64,000 nucleotides of DNA. Origin: Mortierella alpina (lineage: Eukaryota > Mortierellomycota > Mortierellomycetes > Mortierellales > Mortierellaceae). Made by a program: the position numbers and the translations under genes. Below are positions 36,901 through 49,050 of this stretch, piece after piece (the first letter of the stretch is position 1; every line of letters begins with the position of its first letter). Location of the stretch: positions 2,480,001-2,544,000 of the forward strand of contig JANATF010000002.1 in assembly GCA_029449245.1 (NCBI GenBank), written 5' to 3'. The notes under the pieces were generated by a model that was not told the origin of the DNA, did not search any database, and saw only the letters and a program-made list of their open reading frames with translations.

Positions 36901-39900
36901 CTCATCGTAAATCGCAGCCTCAAACTCACCAAGACGGAGCTGTATAGAGTTGGCAGAGTACTTCAACATCTCGTAGAGCAGCGACTCCTTCTTGGATGCC
37001 GACATGTCTGCGTTTGGCACGGGCTTACGTTCAAAGACATCTGAGAATAGTCGGCAATGTCGAAGATCGTCCATCTCCCAGCTGCGCCAGTTGGAGAAGA
37101 CTGCGATGACAATATCGTACATTGTGTCCGTGCTGAACGTCTCGAGCTCGGGTTTTTTTAAGGAATCCTGGAGTGTGTCCATAAGCGACCGAGGCATCAA
37201 GCGCATGCAATGTCGGATATGCGCTAGCAGCTTCCAGCCATCATCATTGCGACTGAACATGGTTCCCAGGCGAAGAGTTGTAGATGGGCGGGTGAGAAAT
37301 ATGGGGTCCGTATTGATTGCTTTTTGACCCGAGAACCGCGCAATTTCCGAGAACAACGTCTGCAATTGCTTTGATCGACGTAGTTGGAATCGGCCAAGGA
37401 TGGTCTTGAGGTCCTTGACGAAGGTGAGCCATGAACATAAAGATCCTGCAACGATCTCTGCCGACTGGTTGATGAACATGACTGCAAACTTCTCAAGATT
37501 GGCCGAGAAGTAGTTAGGGTTCGAGGAGCGAACAAGTCGCAGCTTGAAGTGCTCGAACGAAATATCTGCTATGACGGGCTCGTTCAAGTACGACAGATGG
37601 TTGATGCCCAGGCGAGAGAATTGATGGCGCGCATCCGGAATACCAAAGATTCTGGCAGTTGAGGTCGAGACAAAGCGGGCGTTCAGCTTGAACTTTGAAA
37701 AGTCGACGTTCGCTCTGGACTCTACAACCTTGAAGGAGGCGATGTGGATCTTCCCGGGTACGAACTTTTCAAACTCCTCGTCCTCAAACTTCACTGCTGC
37801 AATGATGGCGGCATCGTCCAAGACAATATCAATGGCGCAAAGGTTGGCTCCCGAGAGTTCATATCGGGTCTTGATCATGTTGATATCGTCGCCACCATTG
37901 AGCGCATCCGGCATCATTACATCCTGGATGAATCGAAGATGGACCCGGGGCACGCTCACCACGAATTGCTGAGAGTGCAGCTTGCTAGGTTGCATCCGCG
38001 TCAAGAGCTCGACATACTCCATCTGCGTCACGTCCAGCATGGTTTCCAAATCCCATTCCTAACAGCAGTTACGAGCAAGAACTTAATCGTTAGAGTTTAC
38101 AATAAAAAGTAGGGTTTGGTCCCATCCTCAGCATTTGATTTCACAATCTTCACCTCCGCATTGATGGCCTCCAGAAATTCTTGGATGATCTTAAGAAGGA
38201 TGGGCGTGAGCAAAACCTTGACATCCTGAGTAGCCTCGACAATGATAGTACTCCTCTTCTCGTCCGAATGGTCCTGTCCCTTTGGCTGGGCAGATGCCAT
38301 GGAGGCATCTTGCCTTGAATTGGTGCCAAACGCCTCGTCAAAGTTAGCACGAGGATGGTGCCTTGGTACATCATCCAGTATATCACCGGTCTATGTGCAC
38401 AAAGCAAAAAACAGCATGGGGGATGTTGTCAGATCATAATCATCTGATGAGTTGGTATCTGATCCAACTTCCAAAAACGAGTGTATTTTTACCTGCGACT
38501 GCATAAAGCTGACCCTTGGAGGAGGCAGATAAGGATTACGGTGATTGCCTGGTCTCGAGGCCTTGACAGTAAACCTTTTGAGATAGCTGCTATAAGGAAT
38601 GGATCTAACGGGGAACGATGGCATCGTCTTGAACTGGGGTTCATCCACATCTATGGAAAAAAGTGTAGACACTTGTCAGATCAAACTGTCCTTTTCACAT
38701 TGACTCTCCCTGGGCAAGCAGATGCCTGCACCTTAACCAACCTCGTAGCATCTCTGGATAGTCAAAATCACTCTCAGATCCCGCGTCCTCACTCGAGTAA
38801 CGCAAGTCAGGGTCGTCAGAGTTCATGTCTGGCCAGTTGTGCAAGTCGTAATCTTGAGAACCCGAATCGCTATCGGAATCACTCTCCATATCGATCCCTA
38901 AGGAAAAGGAGGAAGAAGATCTTTTATCACGCCGAATAACAATCTCAAGTTAGTCAATTATGGCTGGTAGATGTCTGTTGCGGGACGACAGGCATGCCAA
39001 ACATCTCATCTTTACCTCCGCACTGCAGGTTGATGCCCACCTCGCTGAGAACCAGAGCTGGACGCGTATTCGATGACGGATGCATTTTCGCTCAATAGCT
39101 CCACAATAGATCCGCTGCTATATATTGATCCCTCTTTCATAGCTGAGATGATGAATAGTGTCAGCGACATGCTATATTCACGGCACCATATTGAGGAGAT
39201 GAAACAGGTACGCTTTACCTGAAGGATCTGAGTTCAGCGGAGGGACGTAGATGGTCCCAAAATGACTCCCCTTGAGGTTAGGAGGCGGAATAGCTATCAA
39301 AGAAACAAGAAGAGCCAGAGTGTTAGTGACTTGCACAGTCCTCATGAGCATGCTCTGCAGTGCCATCCCTAGTCACTTACGCTTCTGTGCGCCATATCCT
39401 TTCCTGGTATATATGTAGGGGCATCGCAAGGTCTCTCGGTCCTGCTCTCGAACAAAATCCTGCTGTTTCTCGCGTCTTTCCCTCCAATCTCCTGCACCTT
39501 GATAGACAGTAATATCGAAAGCACAATTGAGACTAGCAATCTCCACCCATGGTGCATGATCGTGGTGCAACTATAAAAAAATGAACGATATGGTTAGTGC
39601 CTGGCCTATAACATTCGTCATTCACTAAGGTAAAATCTACATACCGGTTCGGTCTCCCTCTCATGGTTGTCCCTCTGGGTCTCAGTCAAGGCCATTGAGC
39701 GAATCACAAGGGATTGCATCTTAAGCACAATGCGTCCCAAGTACCTTTCGTTGATAACATCATCAAATTGTACGATGACGCCGTCCTTCAGTAGGATCTG
39801 ACTGACGACATCTTCGCCCCAGATAGAGACATCGATCTCCTTGACACAGAGGTCTACAAATGTGATGTCGGGCGGAGTGATCGTCGCGTACTCTGGTGGG

Positions 39901-42900
39901 AAGGCATTGTCTCCGTCCTTGAGGTTATACGCAAATGCCTTGGCAAAAGAGGATACGCCTAGCAAGAACGAAGGCTTTATCTGCCCATATATCGATCCTA
40001 TGTCCAACTTCCAGTTTGCGATATAGGTTGTCGTTTTAGGTAGAGGCCCAAACATACGGTGGGCGTAGATGGAAATACCTATCAAAAAGTACGAATGAGT
40101 AGTCCATACATTGCATGAGAACATCTAACCACATCACCATGGATATTGATGCCATACCGTCGATGAATAAGTAATTATCATCTCCGCGCGTTGGTTTCGC
40201 TCCATCGGCCGCCACTCCTTTTGTGATCTGCCTGCTCCACGTTAATGGACTGATATTAACATGCATGTCTACGAGAGATCAAAGAGCAGAAGCGTCAGCA
40301 GCCGTAGTACATGCAATTGCAGGAAATGCTACGGTTTCATCTTGATATGATACCTACCCATGTATACATCTAAATTTCTTAGGTCGAGTTGCAGTTCTGC
40401 GCAGGTAATCTCGGAGAAATTGTCGCTGCTGTAGAGGTTTTCGGGCAGCATCAACGTAGTGTCCGTCGTTATAAAGTGGACATACACCTCGAACGGATCG
40501 CTAGGGGGCTAAACATGAAGCGGAGTTAGCCACTGCGCTACAATCAAGTCTTTGCCAGTCGCGAAAGCATTGGCGGAGTCTGGCCTTTTATCCTTACTTT
40601 GGCATTTGCTTGCTTATGCTCGTTCCTTTCTGTGCCATGAGGGTCATTCCGCCGTGTACGATACTCCTCCATGGTCACAAAATTAATATAGAGTCCTGCG
40701 TAGTTGTCCATAAGAATGAGCACGTAGCGGATGACATGGCCAAACAACTTGACCGTTACTCCGTCACCCTATGTCGTCGGTCAAGTACGGTCAGAAAAGT
40801 ATAGTAGGATGGCTGTACTCGTACATGTCGTACATATTACAGTATGTACCTTGACGTCCAGGTTAAGGGACTCTAGATGACTTGGATCCACAAAGTCGTA
40901 ATAGTCGTATGTCCCCTTGATGCTCACGGAAGGAATGTCGGCAAACTTTTTAGAATCTGCCGTCAAGAACTCTCCAAGGGTGTGAGCTAATGGTAGCTGG
41001 ATCTCCAGACCACCGTTGCAGATCTATGGATGGTAAGGTTAGAGACTTTCGCGACAACCCAAAATGGCACCTGCCAGATAAAAAGTAATTGCTATGTTAC
41101 CTCCACATCGAAGGTGATTGAAGTGATCTCAGGACTATACTGCGCGAACGGCAGTACCACTTTACAGTCGAAACTCTGCCCTGCCGCAGTAATGAATGCT
41201 AGAGAGGGAGCACAAAAGTACCAACATCAATATCTGGGAGGGCACAACTCTACCACAATTGTGTGATTTCTTCATATTGTCGAACTTACCGTTCTCATCA
41301 ATTTCTGTTGGTTCGTTGATGATGTTGTGCTCGTTCACGTACGTGTACAGCTGAAAGTTGGGCAGCTTGATGTCGAACTCGTACTTGAATGGCACAAAAT
41401 ACGCCATACTGACTGGTGGTCCTGATGTCCAGTCTTTACTGAGGTCCTGGATCAGCGTGATGTGGTCGCGCAACAGGAATATCTTTGACGAGTCGAGTGT
41501 AATCTCAAAGTCCCAGTCCCGCTGGGCATTCCAGATTAAAGGGTTCTGGAGCTGGCACACCATCTATGATTCGCAATAGAAGCGAACGTTAGCTACGTGC
41601 AATCTTCTTTTTTTTTACATGGGTATCATATGTAGTACATACCTTCAGCTCCTTAAGATTGATAACAGGGGCGTAATTGACACTTGAGGTAACGGCGAGG
41701 CTTTGCAGATCCACAAGGACGACGTTCTTGTATCCATCAGCTCCATAAATCATCGGGATATCCACTGAGATCATGGAGCCGTGGGCCGCCTTCAATTCCA
41801 ACCATCCAAATGGCCGCATGGATTTGCCGCCCTGGACAGCTTGAAACTCTGGGTCATCATACCTCCAGTCCTAGGAAAAGAACATGCAAATAGCCACACG
41901 GTTAGGACATGGAACCAATTATCCCAATAGAAGTAACTGCAGGTTTGATGCGCCATATCTCCTTGCCTTTGACTTTTCCTGCGTGGGAATTTTGATGGTA
42001 ACGGAGGAGCTGAAGGTCACCATAATTTGCAACGCTGCGTGGACGCGATCCTCTCCTGCCTTTGGTTCCGGCGTTTGTTCCTGACTTCGATAAGAGTTTG
42101 GAAAGTAAAAGTTCTGAATATCCGCGCGTTGACGATCAGCCCAAGGTCCGTACGATATTACTGCCTCATCTATGATAAGATCTATGCCCCATTCTGGAGG
42201 CAGGTCGTAGTCGGCATGAGGGTCGTTCTGTGCAGTCTCAGGGACCTTGCCTAAGAGAGAGCATCAAAAGGTAAGCAACTAAATAATGCAGCATCTCCTC
42301 AGGTTATCATAAAACACGGCGAAGTAGCAAGCTAATTATTACCAGCGACATCCGTGTAGTATCGCAATCCGAGCTCGTTGCACTGAAGAACATTCCTGAC
42401 CATGGCGTATTCATGGAACTTGCTTTCCTTCAGGTTATCAGAGGATACATTCTGATTGTACCGCGGGAGTCCATGCCACTCTTCGGCCACTGTCCTTGAT
42501 ACTCCAAAATATTTTATCCATGCTGCTTTGATTGGACTCCACAGCCTTTTCAACCGCGACGGTGTTTTGGGGGGTCTAGCTCAAGAGGCGATGATAGCAC
42601 ACTTGGTGAATATAGGTCCTTATAGAATCAGAAGTGCCTTTGTTGGCCGTTTCAAACTTACAAGCGTGTAATATCTGGGACTTCCGCTCCCATGCTCCTT
42701 CCTGCGATTGCGGTGTTGTAGTCCGCATTATATCGTAGGTCGATAGAAGGAGTCTCAAAGGTCACCAACAATACAGTCTTGTATTTGTCCAGAGCAGATC
42801 GAGCCTACAACATAGGGTGAATCCAATGGTGTCAACGCAAAGCCGCGTCAAGATTACGTCCTTGATGATAACAGGTTGCACAATACCTTTGTGGCCGAAT

Positions 42901-43902
42901 ACATGCTGTGCGCTAAAGGAAAGGACGCAATCAGCAGCGAAGGCAGATGCGTGTTTCCCATGATGATAGCTCCCGTTTCGCATACGATCTTGACGGGAAG
43001 GCAACGTCGGAACCAAGTATCTGTTGACCCTTCGTCCTGATCATTGCTGTCCATATTCACTGGAGGGTAGAAAGGAAACAGAAAGGAAACCATGTCAAAG
43101 ATCCATTGCCTTATTCCATATTTTGAAAGTGCTGCCTTTAGTTCTGCGATGCTTACCCGACACACTGGGATTGGTGTTGTTGGGGGTTGTATCAAACGGT
43201 CTCGCATCCGGGTTCAAGCCCAAGGTAGCTGCAAGGACATCATACGCCGGTGTCCTGTTGTACATGAACCATTCCAGTCCGACGAGGTGACAAGTTATCC
43301 TGCAGTTATCCTCGTCGGCCATACCTATGGGAGAGATGTGCGTCTCGAGTTAGTAAACACGATCCGAGCCATGGTTGCTGAGCGTTCAACTTGTCGAGTG
43401 ATGATGTGACATTACCCATGCCCACATTGGCATCCTTGGCTCCCGTAGAGTCTTCTGGTATCGGATCGTCCTCAGTCCTGACATTCCAAAGCCAATATCG
43501 AAAGGAGATATATCCATGCAGTACTGTGATGGACTGGTTCCTGGAGTGATAGCGAAAGTTCTTGAAGAGTATCCTCCCTCCCAAAGGAGCAATCTGCAAA
43601 GATTCTATAATAGAGCAGCATTCAAAGATTCAAAGGAGGTGGGTGAGTCGCCGACAGTTCAACATACAAATCCATCAATACATCGCAGTAGTTGCTGTGT
43701 TTGCGGTACCAAACTCGATATAGGCTTTGAGGTGACGCCAGGTGAACCATCGGATTAGCTTGGAGAGGAGTTGGGCAAAGACTCTGCTGGCATAGAAGAG
43801 GAAGAAGACGGCCACAAAGATCACCACTAGGCAGTAGATCAAGAAGGACCAGAAGGCGGTGGTGGTGTTGTAGTCAACCAGGTTGATGTCACTGCCTGCC
43901 AT
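30980..43902 (-). CDS. CSF1: Csf1 / BLTP1-family bridge-like lipid transfer protein
   Basis: Csf1 (human BLTP1/KIAA1109, fly tweek) is a rod-like ER-anchored protein thought to move phospholipids along a hydrophobic groove at membrane contacts. The model has 23 exons and about 3650 codons, longer than yeast Csf1 (~2960). Exons, 5' to 3': 43710-43902, 43416-43604, 43157-43324, 42887-43131, 42662-42804, 42343-42575, 41967-42250, 41643-41870, 41290-41563, 41101-41198, 40850-41023, 40598-40768, 40358-40508, 40158-40268, 39645-40078, 39381-39570, 39219-39293, 39016-39090, 38742-38897, 38493-38650, ~38154-38390, 36588-38058, 30980-36465; phases agree throughout. The N-terminus has one membrane helix (FWSFLIYCLVVIFVAVFFLF) then RLIRWFTWRHLKAYIEF-like text and IAPLGGRILFKNFRYH, a Csf1 hallmark; GLEWFMYNRTPAYD follows. 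The last ~250 residues are Ser/Thr/Ala-rich. Intron 7 is GC-AG. The exon 21 donor is uncertain (two in-phase options). Confidence 0.9.
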
Positions 43903-44750
43903 GGTTCTTGGACGACGACGGCACTACAGCCGGTATGTTTGCGTGTTGTAAAGAAGACGCCGTGGTTCTGAAGACGTGGTTGTTTCTTCTTCTCTTTTCA
44001 ACGCCGGCCGAATGGGATTTTGGGGATTGATGGAGGAACGAGTACAAGGCTGTATTAAGGCTCAATGGGGTACGGCAGGAGAATGTGGATTTGAGCCAAC
44101 AGCATACAGCAAGCCAGAGCGTGAGAGAGAGTGAGAAAGGGAGAGGGAGAGATGAGACGAGAACCGATGAGGAGAGGGAACGGAATAGATGTGGATCGAG
44201 GAGCGATGACAATGATGAAAGGCACAGGAATAGTTGGTAATGGGACAAAAGCAAAGCATGTCGCATCAAAAAAAGACAGACTGAAATATTTGTACTTTAT
44301 GGTTCATTTCAAGGCACTAGGGATGTGACACCCGTACTACAGAGGTCGTGTTGGGATGGTCTAAGCTGCCACCTGCAAATTGGCATAGTTGGCTTTCCTG
44401 ATAGCCATGGGGAGGACAAATAGAAATAAGAGACACAAAAACTAGAGACGGCAAGGCGAGAAGATGAAAAGAAAGAGAACTGGTAAGAAACGAGAGAGGA
44501 CTGGAGACCCAACGGAGTAGTACAGGCTATGAAGGCTTTACTTCGAGTATCCACAGGTCGTCCCAGTCAAGTCACCATGCTTCCTGCTCGTCACCGATAC
44601 ACAATGAAGACTTTCAACACGACTTTCATTGCGATGTACGGAGTTCAAGACGGTTGAAGGTGGTGGACAGCAAAAGCGAACACGTTCATTTTATGAGGGT
44701 TGCAAAGCTCAAGTGTTATTTGCATACAATGGGCAGATAGGCACTGGCAT
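43903..44750. other. CSF1 upstream region
   Basis: About 850 nt between the Csf1 start codon and the palindromic repeat. A purine-rich tract at about 44115-44165 reads as a CT-rich tract on the coding strand, typical of fungal promoters. No gene is supported. Confidence 0.5.
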
Positions 44751-46350
44751 GAGATCCTAGGCCTGCATATGGGCCATAACAACCATATGGCAGCTCTTAC
44801 TGGCCGATCAGGGCCAGATCTTGCAGATGCTCGTCCACTAGTGCCGAAATGCGTATAATGCGATGCTGCCGGTACGGTGGGCTTGTCCAGAGCGAGCTCG
44901 ATCGTCCAGGCTGCTTGAATCGAAGTTATAATCAATTTCAAGAATCTGCAAGATTCGCCATCGCAAAAGGCCCAGGTTGGCTTTTCTGAATGAGCCGAAT
45001 CCGCAACGTAGATGGTGAAGATGAGCAAACCAAGAAAAGAGTGCCGGGCGTGATGCACCACACTTCAAGGGCTTAACGAAAGTGGATGGAATACTCAGGC
45101 GGCCAAAAACTGGATTAGCAAAGTCACTCTCCAAAGCTGAGGTTAGATGCTTAAAGCGAGCCCTGGGAGTCACAATGGCACGCAATGGCTACTGGGTGGT
45201 TCAGCCAGCGGTGCCAGGCACTCAGTGCACTCCGCGAGGACTCTCGGGTGCGCTGCATGGTGTTTATACAGCATTATATGTAGTTTTGCACAGCTCGCAA
45301 ACCTAAAAAAGAGCATTGGCCCACTGTGCCTGAGTTTCCAGGCACCAGCATATGGGCCATAGCATCCATATGGCGCCTCTTATTGGCCGATCAGGGCCGA
45401 TTCTTGCAGATGCTCGTCGACTAGAGCCGAAATGCGTATAATGCGATGCTGCCGGTATGGTGGGCTTGTCCAGAGCGAGCTCGATCGTCCAAGCTGCTTG
45501 AATCGCAGTTATAACCAATTTCATGAATCTGCAAGATTCGCCATCTCAAAAAGCCCAGGTTGACTTTTGTGAATGAGTCGATTCCGCAACGTAGATGGTG
45601 AAGATGAGCAAACCAAGAAAAGAGTGCTGGGCGTGATGTAGCAGACTCTCAGGGCGACAGAAAAGTCGATGGGAAGATTCAGGCGCCAAATACTGCATTA
45701 GCAAAGTCGCCCGCCGAAGCTGAGGCCAGATGCTATGAGAGAGTCCTGGGAGTTGAGATGGATCTTTATGGTTACCGGATGGCCTGGGCAGCAGTGCCAG
45801 GCACTCAGTGCGATCCACGAGGACTCTCTAATGCGCTGCATGGTGTTTATACAGCATTATATATAGTTTTGCACAGCTCGCAAACCTAAAAAAGAGCATT
45901 GGCCCACTATGCCTGAGTTTTCAGGCACCAGTATATGGCCCATAGCATCCATATGAGCCTCTTATTGGCCGATCAGGGCCGATTCTTGCAGATGCTCGTC
46001 GACTAGAGCCGAAATACGTATAATGCGATGCTGCCGGTATGGTGGGCTTGTCCAGAGCGAGCTCCATCGTCCGAGCTGCTTGGATCGCAATTATAATCAA
46101 CTGCAAGAATCTGCAAGGTTCGCGTTTAACGATTTATAATTCAGTACAAAGGAACCCGCTACTGTGGCAGGATTCGCCATCGCAAAGGCCCCCTACCTAT
46201 TCCGAACGGGCTGATTCCGCAACTCAGATGGTGAAGATGAGCAAACCAGGAAAACAGTGCCTGGCGTGATGCAGCATACACAACAGCCAGGGCATCAGAA
46301 CAGTCGATGGAAAGATCAGGCGCCAAAAACTCCACTAGTCGAAAGTCGCA
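44751..46350 (+). repeat. left arm of large inverted repeat, three ~0.5-0.6 kb units
   Basis: This 1.6-kb arm is repeated in reverse complement at 46783-48352. It is itself made of three diverged direct units, about 44751-45310, 45311-45893 and 45894-46350. Shared landmarks are GGTGAAGATGAGCAAACCA (near 45010, 45597 and 46228), CATATGGGCCATA near each unit start, TGCGATGCTGCCGGTA, GTCCAGAGCGAGCTC, and CAGCATTATATG/ATAGTTTTGC. No transposase or long ORF is present. Confidence 0.9.
46117..46169 (+). repeat. ~53-nt insertion specific to the inner unit
   Basis: Compared with the other left-arm units, the inner unit has about 53 extra nucleotides between CTGCAA and GATTCGCCATC. Its mirror copy lies at about 46962-47014 in the right arm. 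The insertion is bounded by near-identical 11-nt direct repeats (GCGAATCCTGC and GCGAACCTTGC on the opposite strand). Confidence 0.7.
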
Positions 46351-46782
46351 TTAACAGAACGGTGCGCTTAATACACGGATCGTTGTCAAAGGATTGCAGG
46401 CCATCTTGTTCAGAGTATATTTCGGACACAGGATAGAGTATACAGTGACCATTGGCAACCCTAGTGGTGTTCAACGGTCTATCTGAGGCGTCAGCAGAAA
46501 TGAACTATTTTTGTTAGCAGGTGTCGAAGAGAATACGACTATTTGCAGATGGTGAAAGTCACATCCTATTCTGGCCTCTCCCCTCCGATCGACCTGGATA
46601 ATCAAGACTCATGCCAACCAATGTTTCACGTTGAAGAGATTTCTACATCTTGACAGCTCACTACTGGATACTTCCAAGGTACCTTTTACAAGCTTATGTC
46701 TCCTACTATGTATTTCCCCGTGTAGGATGAAGGCGACAGGGCTGTCTTTCTGCTCTGAATGTTTTAGACACATTTGTATGCG
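46351..46782. other. unique spacer of the inverted repeat
   Basis: 432 nt separating the two arms. It has no open frame of note and no repeat of the arm units. It would form the loop of a hairpin if the locus were transcribed through. Confidence 0.8.
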
Positions 46783-48352
46783 TGCGACTTTCGACTAGTG
46801 GAGTTTTTGGCGCCTGATCTTTCCATCGACTGTTCTGATGCCCTGGCTGTTGTGTATGCTGCATCACGCCAGGCACTGTTTTCCTGGTTTGCTCATCTTC
46901 ACCATCTGAGTTGCGGAATCAGCCCGTTCGGAATAGGTAGGGGGCCTTTGCGATGGCGAATCCTGCCACAGTAGCGGGTTCCTTTGTACTGAATTATAAA
47001 TCGTTAAACGCGAACCTTGCAGATTCTTGCAGTTGATTATAATTGCGATCCAAGCAGCTCGGACGATGGAGCTCGCTCTGGACAAGCTCACCATAGCGGC
47101 AGCATCACATTATACGTATTTCGGCTCTAGTCGACGAGCATCTGCAAGAATCGGCCCTGATCGGCCAATAAGTGGCTCGTATGGATGCTATGGGCCATAT
47201 ACTGGTGCCTGAAAACTCAGGCATAGTGGGCCAATGCTCTTTTTTAGGTTTGCGAGCTGTGCAAAACTACATATAATGCTGTATAAACACCATGCAGCGC
47301 ATTAGTGAGTCCTCGCGGATCGCACTGAGTGCCTGGCACTGCTGCCCAGGCCATCCGGTAACCATAAAGATCCATCTCAACTCCCAGGACTCTCTCATAG
47401 CATCTGGCCTCAGCTTCGGCGGGCGACTTTGCTAATGCAGTATTTGGCGCCTGAATCTTCCCATCGACTTTTCTGGCGCCCTGAGAGTCTGCTACATCAC
47501 GCCCGGCAATCTTTTCTTGGTTTGCTCATTTTCACCATCTACGTTGCGGAATCGACTCATTCACAAAAGTCAACCTGGGCTTTTTGAGATGGCGAACCTT
47601 GCAGATTCTTGAAATTGGTTATAACTGCGATTCAAGCAGCCTGGACGATCGAGCTCGCTCTGGACAAGCCCACCATACCGGCAGCATCGCATTATACGTA
47701 TTTCGGCTCTAGTCGACGAGCATCTGCAAGAACCGGCCCTGATCGGCCAATAAGAGGCGCCATATGGATGCTATGGCCCATATGCTGGTGCCTGGAAACT
47801 CAGGCACAGTGGGCCAGTGCTCTTTTTAAGTTTGCGAGCTGTGCAAAACTACATATAATGCTGTATAAACGCACCCGAGAGTCCTCGCGGATCGCACTGG
47901 GTGCCTGGTACCGCTGGTTGGACCACCCAGTAGCCATTGAGAGCCATTGCGGCTCCCAGGGCTCGCTTTAAGCATCTAACCTCAGCTTTGGAGAGTGACT
48001 TTGCTAATCCAGTTTTTGGCCGCCTGAGTATTCCATCCACTTTCGTTGAGCCCTCGGAGTGTGGTGCATCACGCCCGGCACTCTTTTCTTGGTTTGCTCA
48101 TCTTCACAATCAAGGTTGCAGAATCGACCCATGCGCAAAAGCCAACCTGGGCCTTTTGCGATGGCGAATCTTGCAGATTCTTGAAATAGGTTATAACTGC
48201 GATTCAAGCAGCTTGGACGATCGAGCTCTCTCTGGACAAGCCTACCGTACCGGCAGCATCGCATTATACGCATTTCGGCACTAGTCGACGAGCATCTGCA
48301 AGAACTTGCTCTGATCGGCCAATATGGCCCATATGCAGGTGTAGGGAATCTC
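46783..48352 (-). repeat. right arm of large inverted repeat
   Basis: Reverse complement of the left arm, with the unit order mirrored (about 46783-47240, 47241-47823, 47824-48352). Each right unit shares private variants with its mirror partner: the inner one carries the same 53-nt insertion, and the outer one the same GGCCGCCTGAGTATTCCATC-type variants. The outer unit lacks about 11 nt (ACCATGCAGCG) seen in the left copy. Similarity ends near GAGAT at both outer edges. Confidence 0.9.
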
Positions 48353-49050
48353 AGTGGAAGTGCACACTAAGAGCTAGTCAATCGATTTCCAGAGGGTGAG
48401 CACCTATCTTTCCACTTTCTGAATACAAAGGCGCTCGCCCTCACTGTGACCATGAGCGCAGTGAGATCTTTCGCTTTTGTATTTCGTTCTGTGTAAATCT
48501 GGATCATCCGTACGCGCTTCAACGTGAGACGTGAGTGGGGCGTGTACTGTACATGGTACTGCAGGCAAAATGACAGCAACGCGTTTGCACCCGCATTTTC
48601 TAGTCCTTCTAATCTGTATCCATCGCGTGCACTTAAACTTCGGGAGAAAGGGTCTATTCCAAGTGTAGCAATAGCAACCCCATGGCAAACCCGAGTTTGC
48701 AAATCGCGCTCGGCTGTGCGCAAAAGCGAACACAGAAAAAAAGCTGCAATATCACGCGTCTACAACCTATACATGCTGCCAGCGCGTAACGCCAAATCTG
48801 GTCATTGAAACGCCCACAGATGCAATGCCGCTTCTGAACAAGGGGCCTCTCCAGGAACGCTCGGCAGTGGACTAACAAATCTCGATCCCTCTATCGTTCG
48901 CTCTGTTGGTTACTCGTGCAGGGCCGAGCTACGTTCAACGGTTCATGTGGCCATATTTCGTGCCTATGACTCTGTCCTATCCTATCTGCCAGCCTACAAA
49001 GCCAAACCAAGTCGCTAACGTGACTCTATCATTGGGTCTACGTGCTTAGA
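48353..49050. other. region between palindrome and PAS-like gene
   Basis: About 700 nt without a supportable gene. It holds the 3' flank of the PAS-like gene. Confidence 0.5.

Noticed and set aside
39091-39142. Upstream extension of CSF1 exon 18 from the acceptor at 39143
   Set aside because: It leaves the exon in a phase that meets a stop in the next exon; the acceptor before 39090 keeps phase through exon 19.
44751-48352. CRISPR or centromere-type satellite array
   Set aside because: Units are long, few and inverted, with no short regular repeat-spacer pattern; a CRISPR array is not expected in a fungus.
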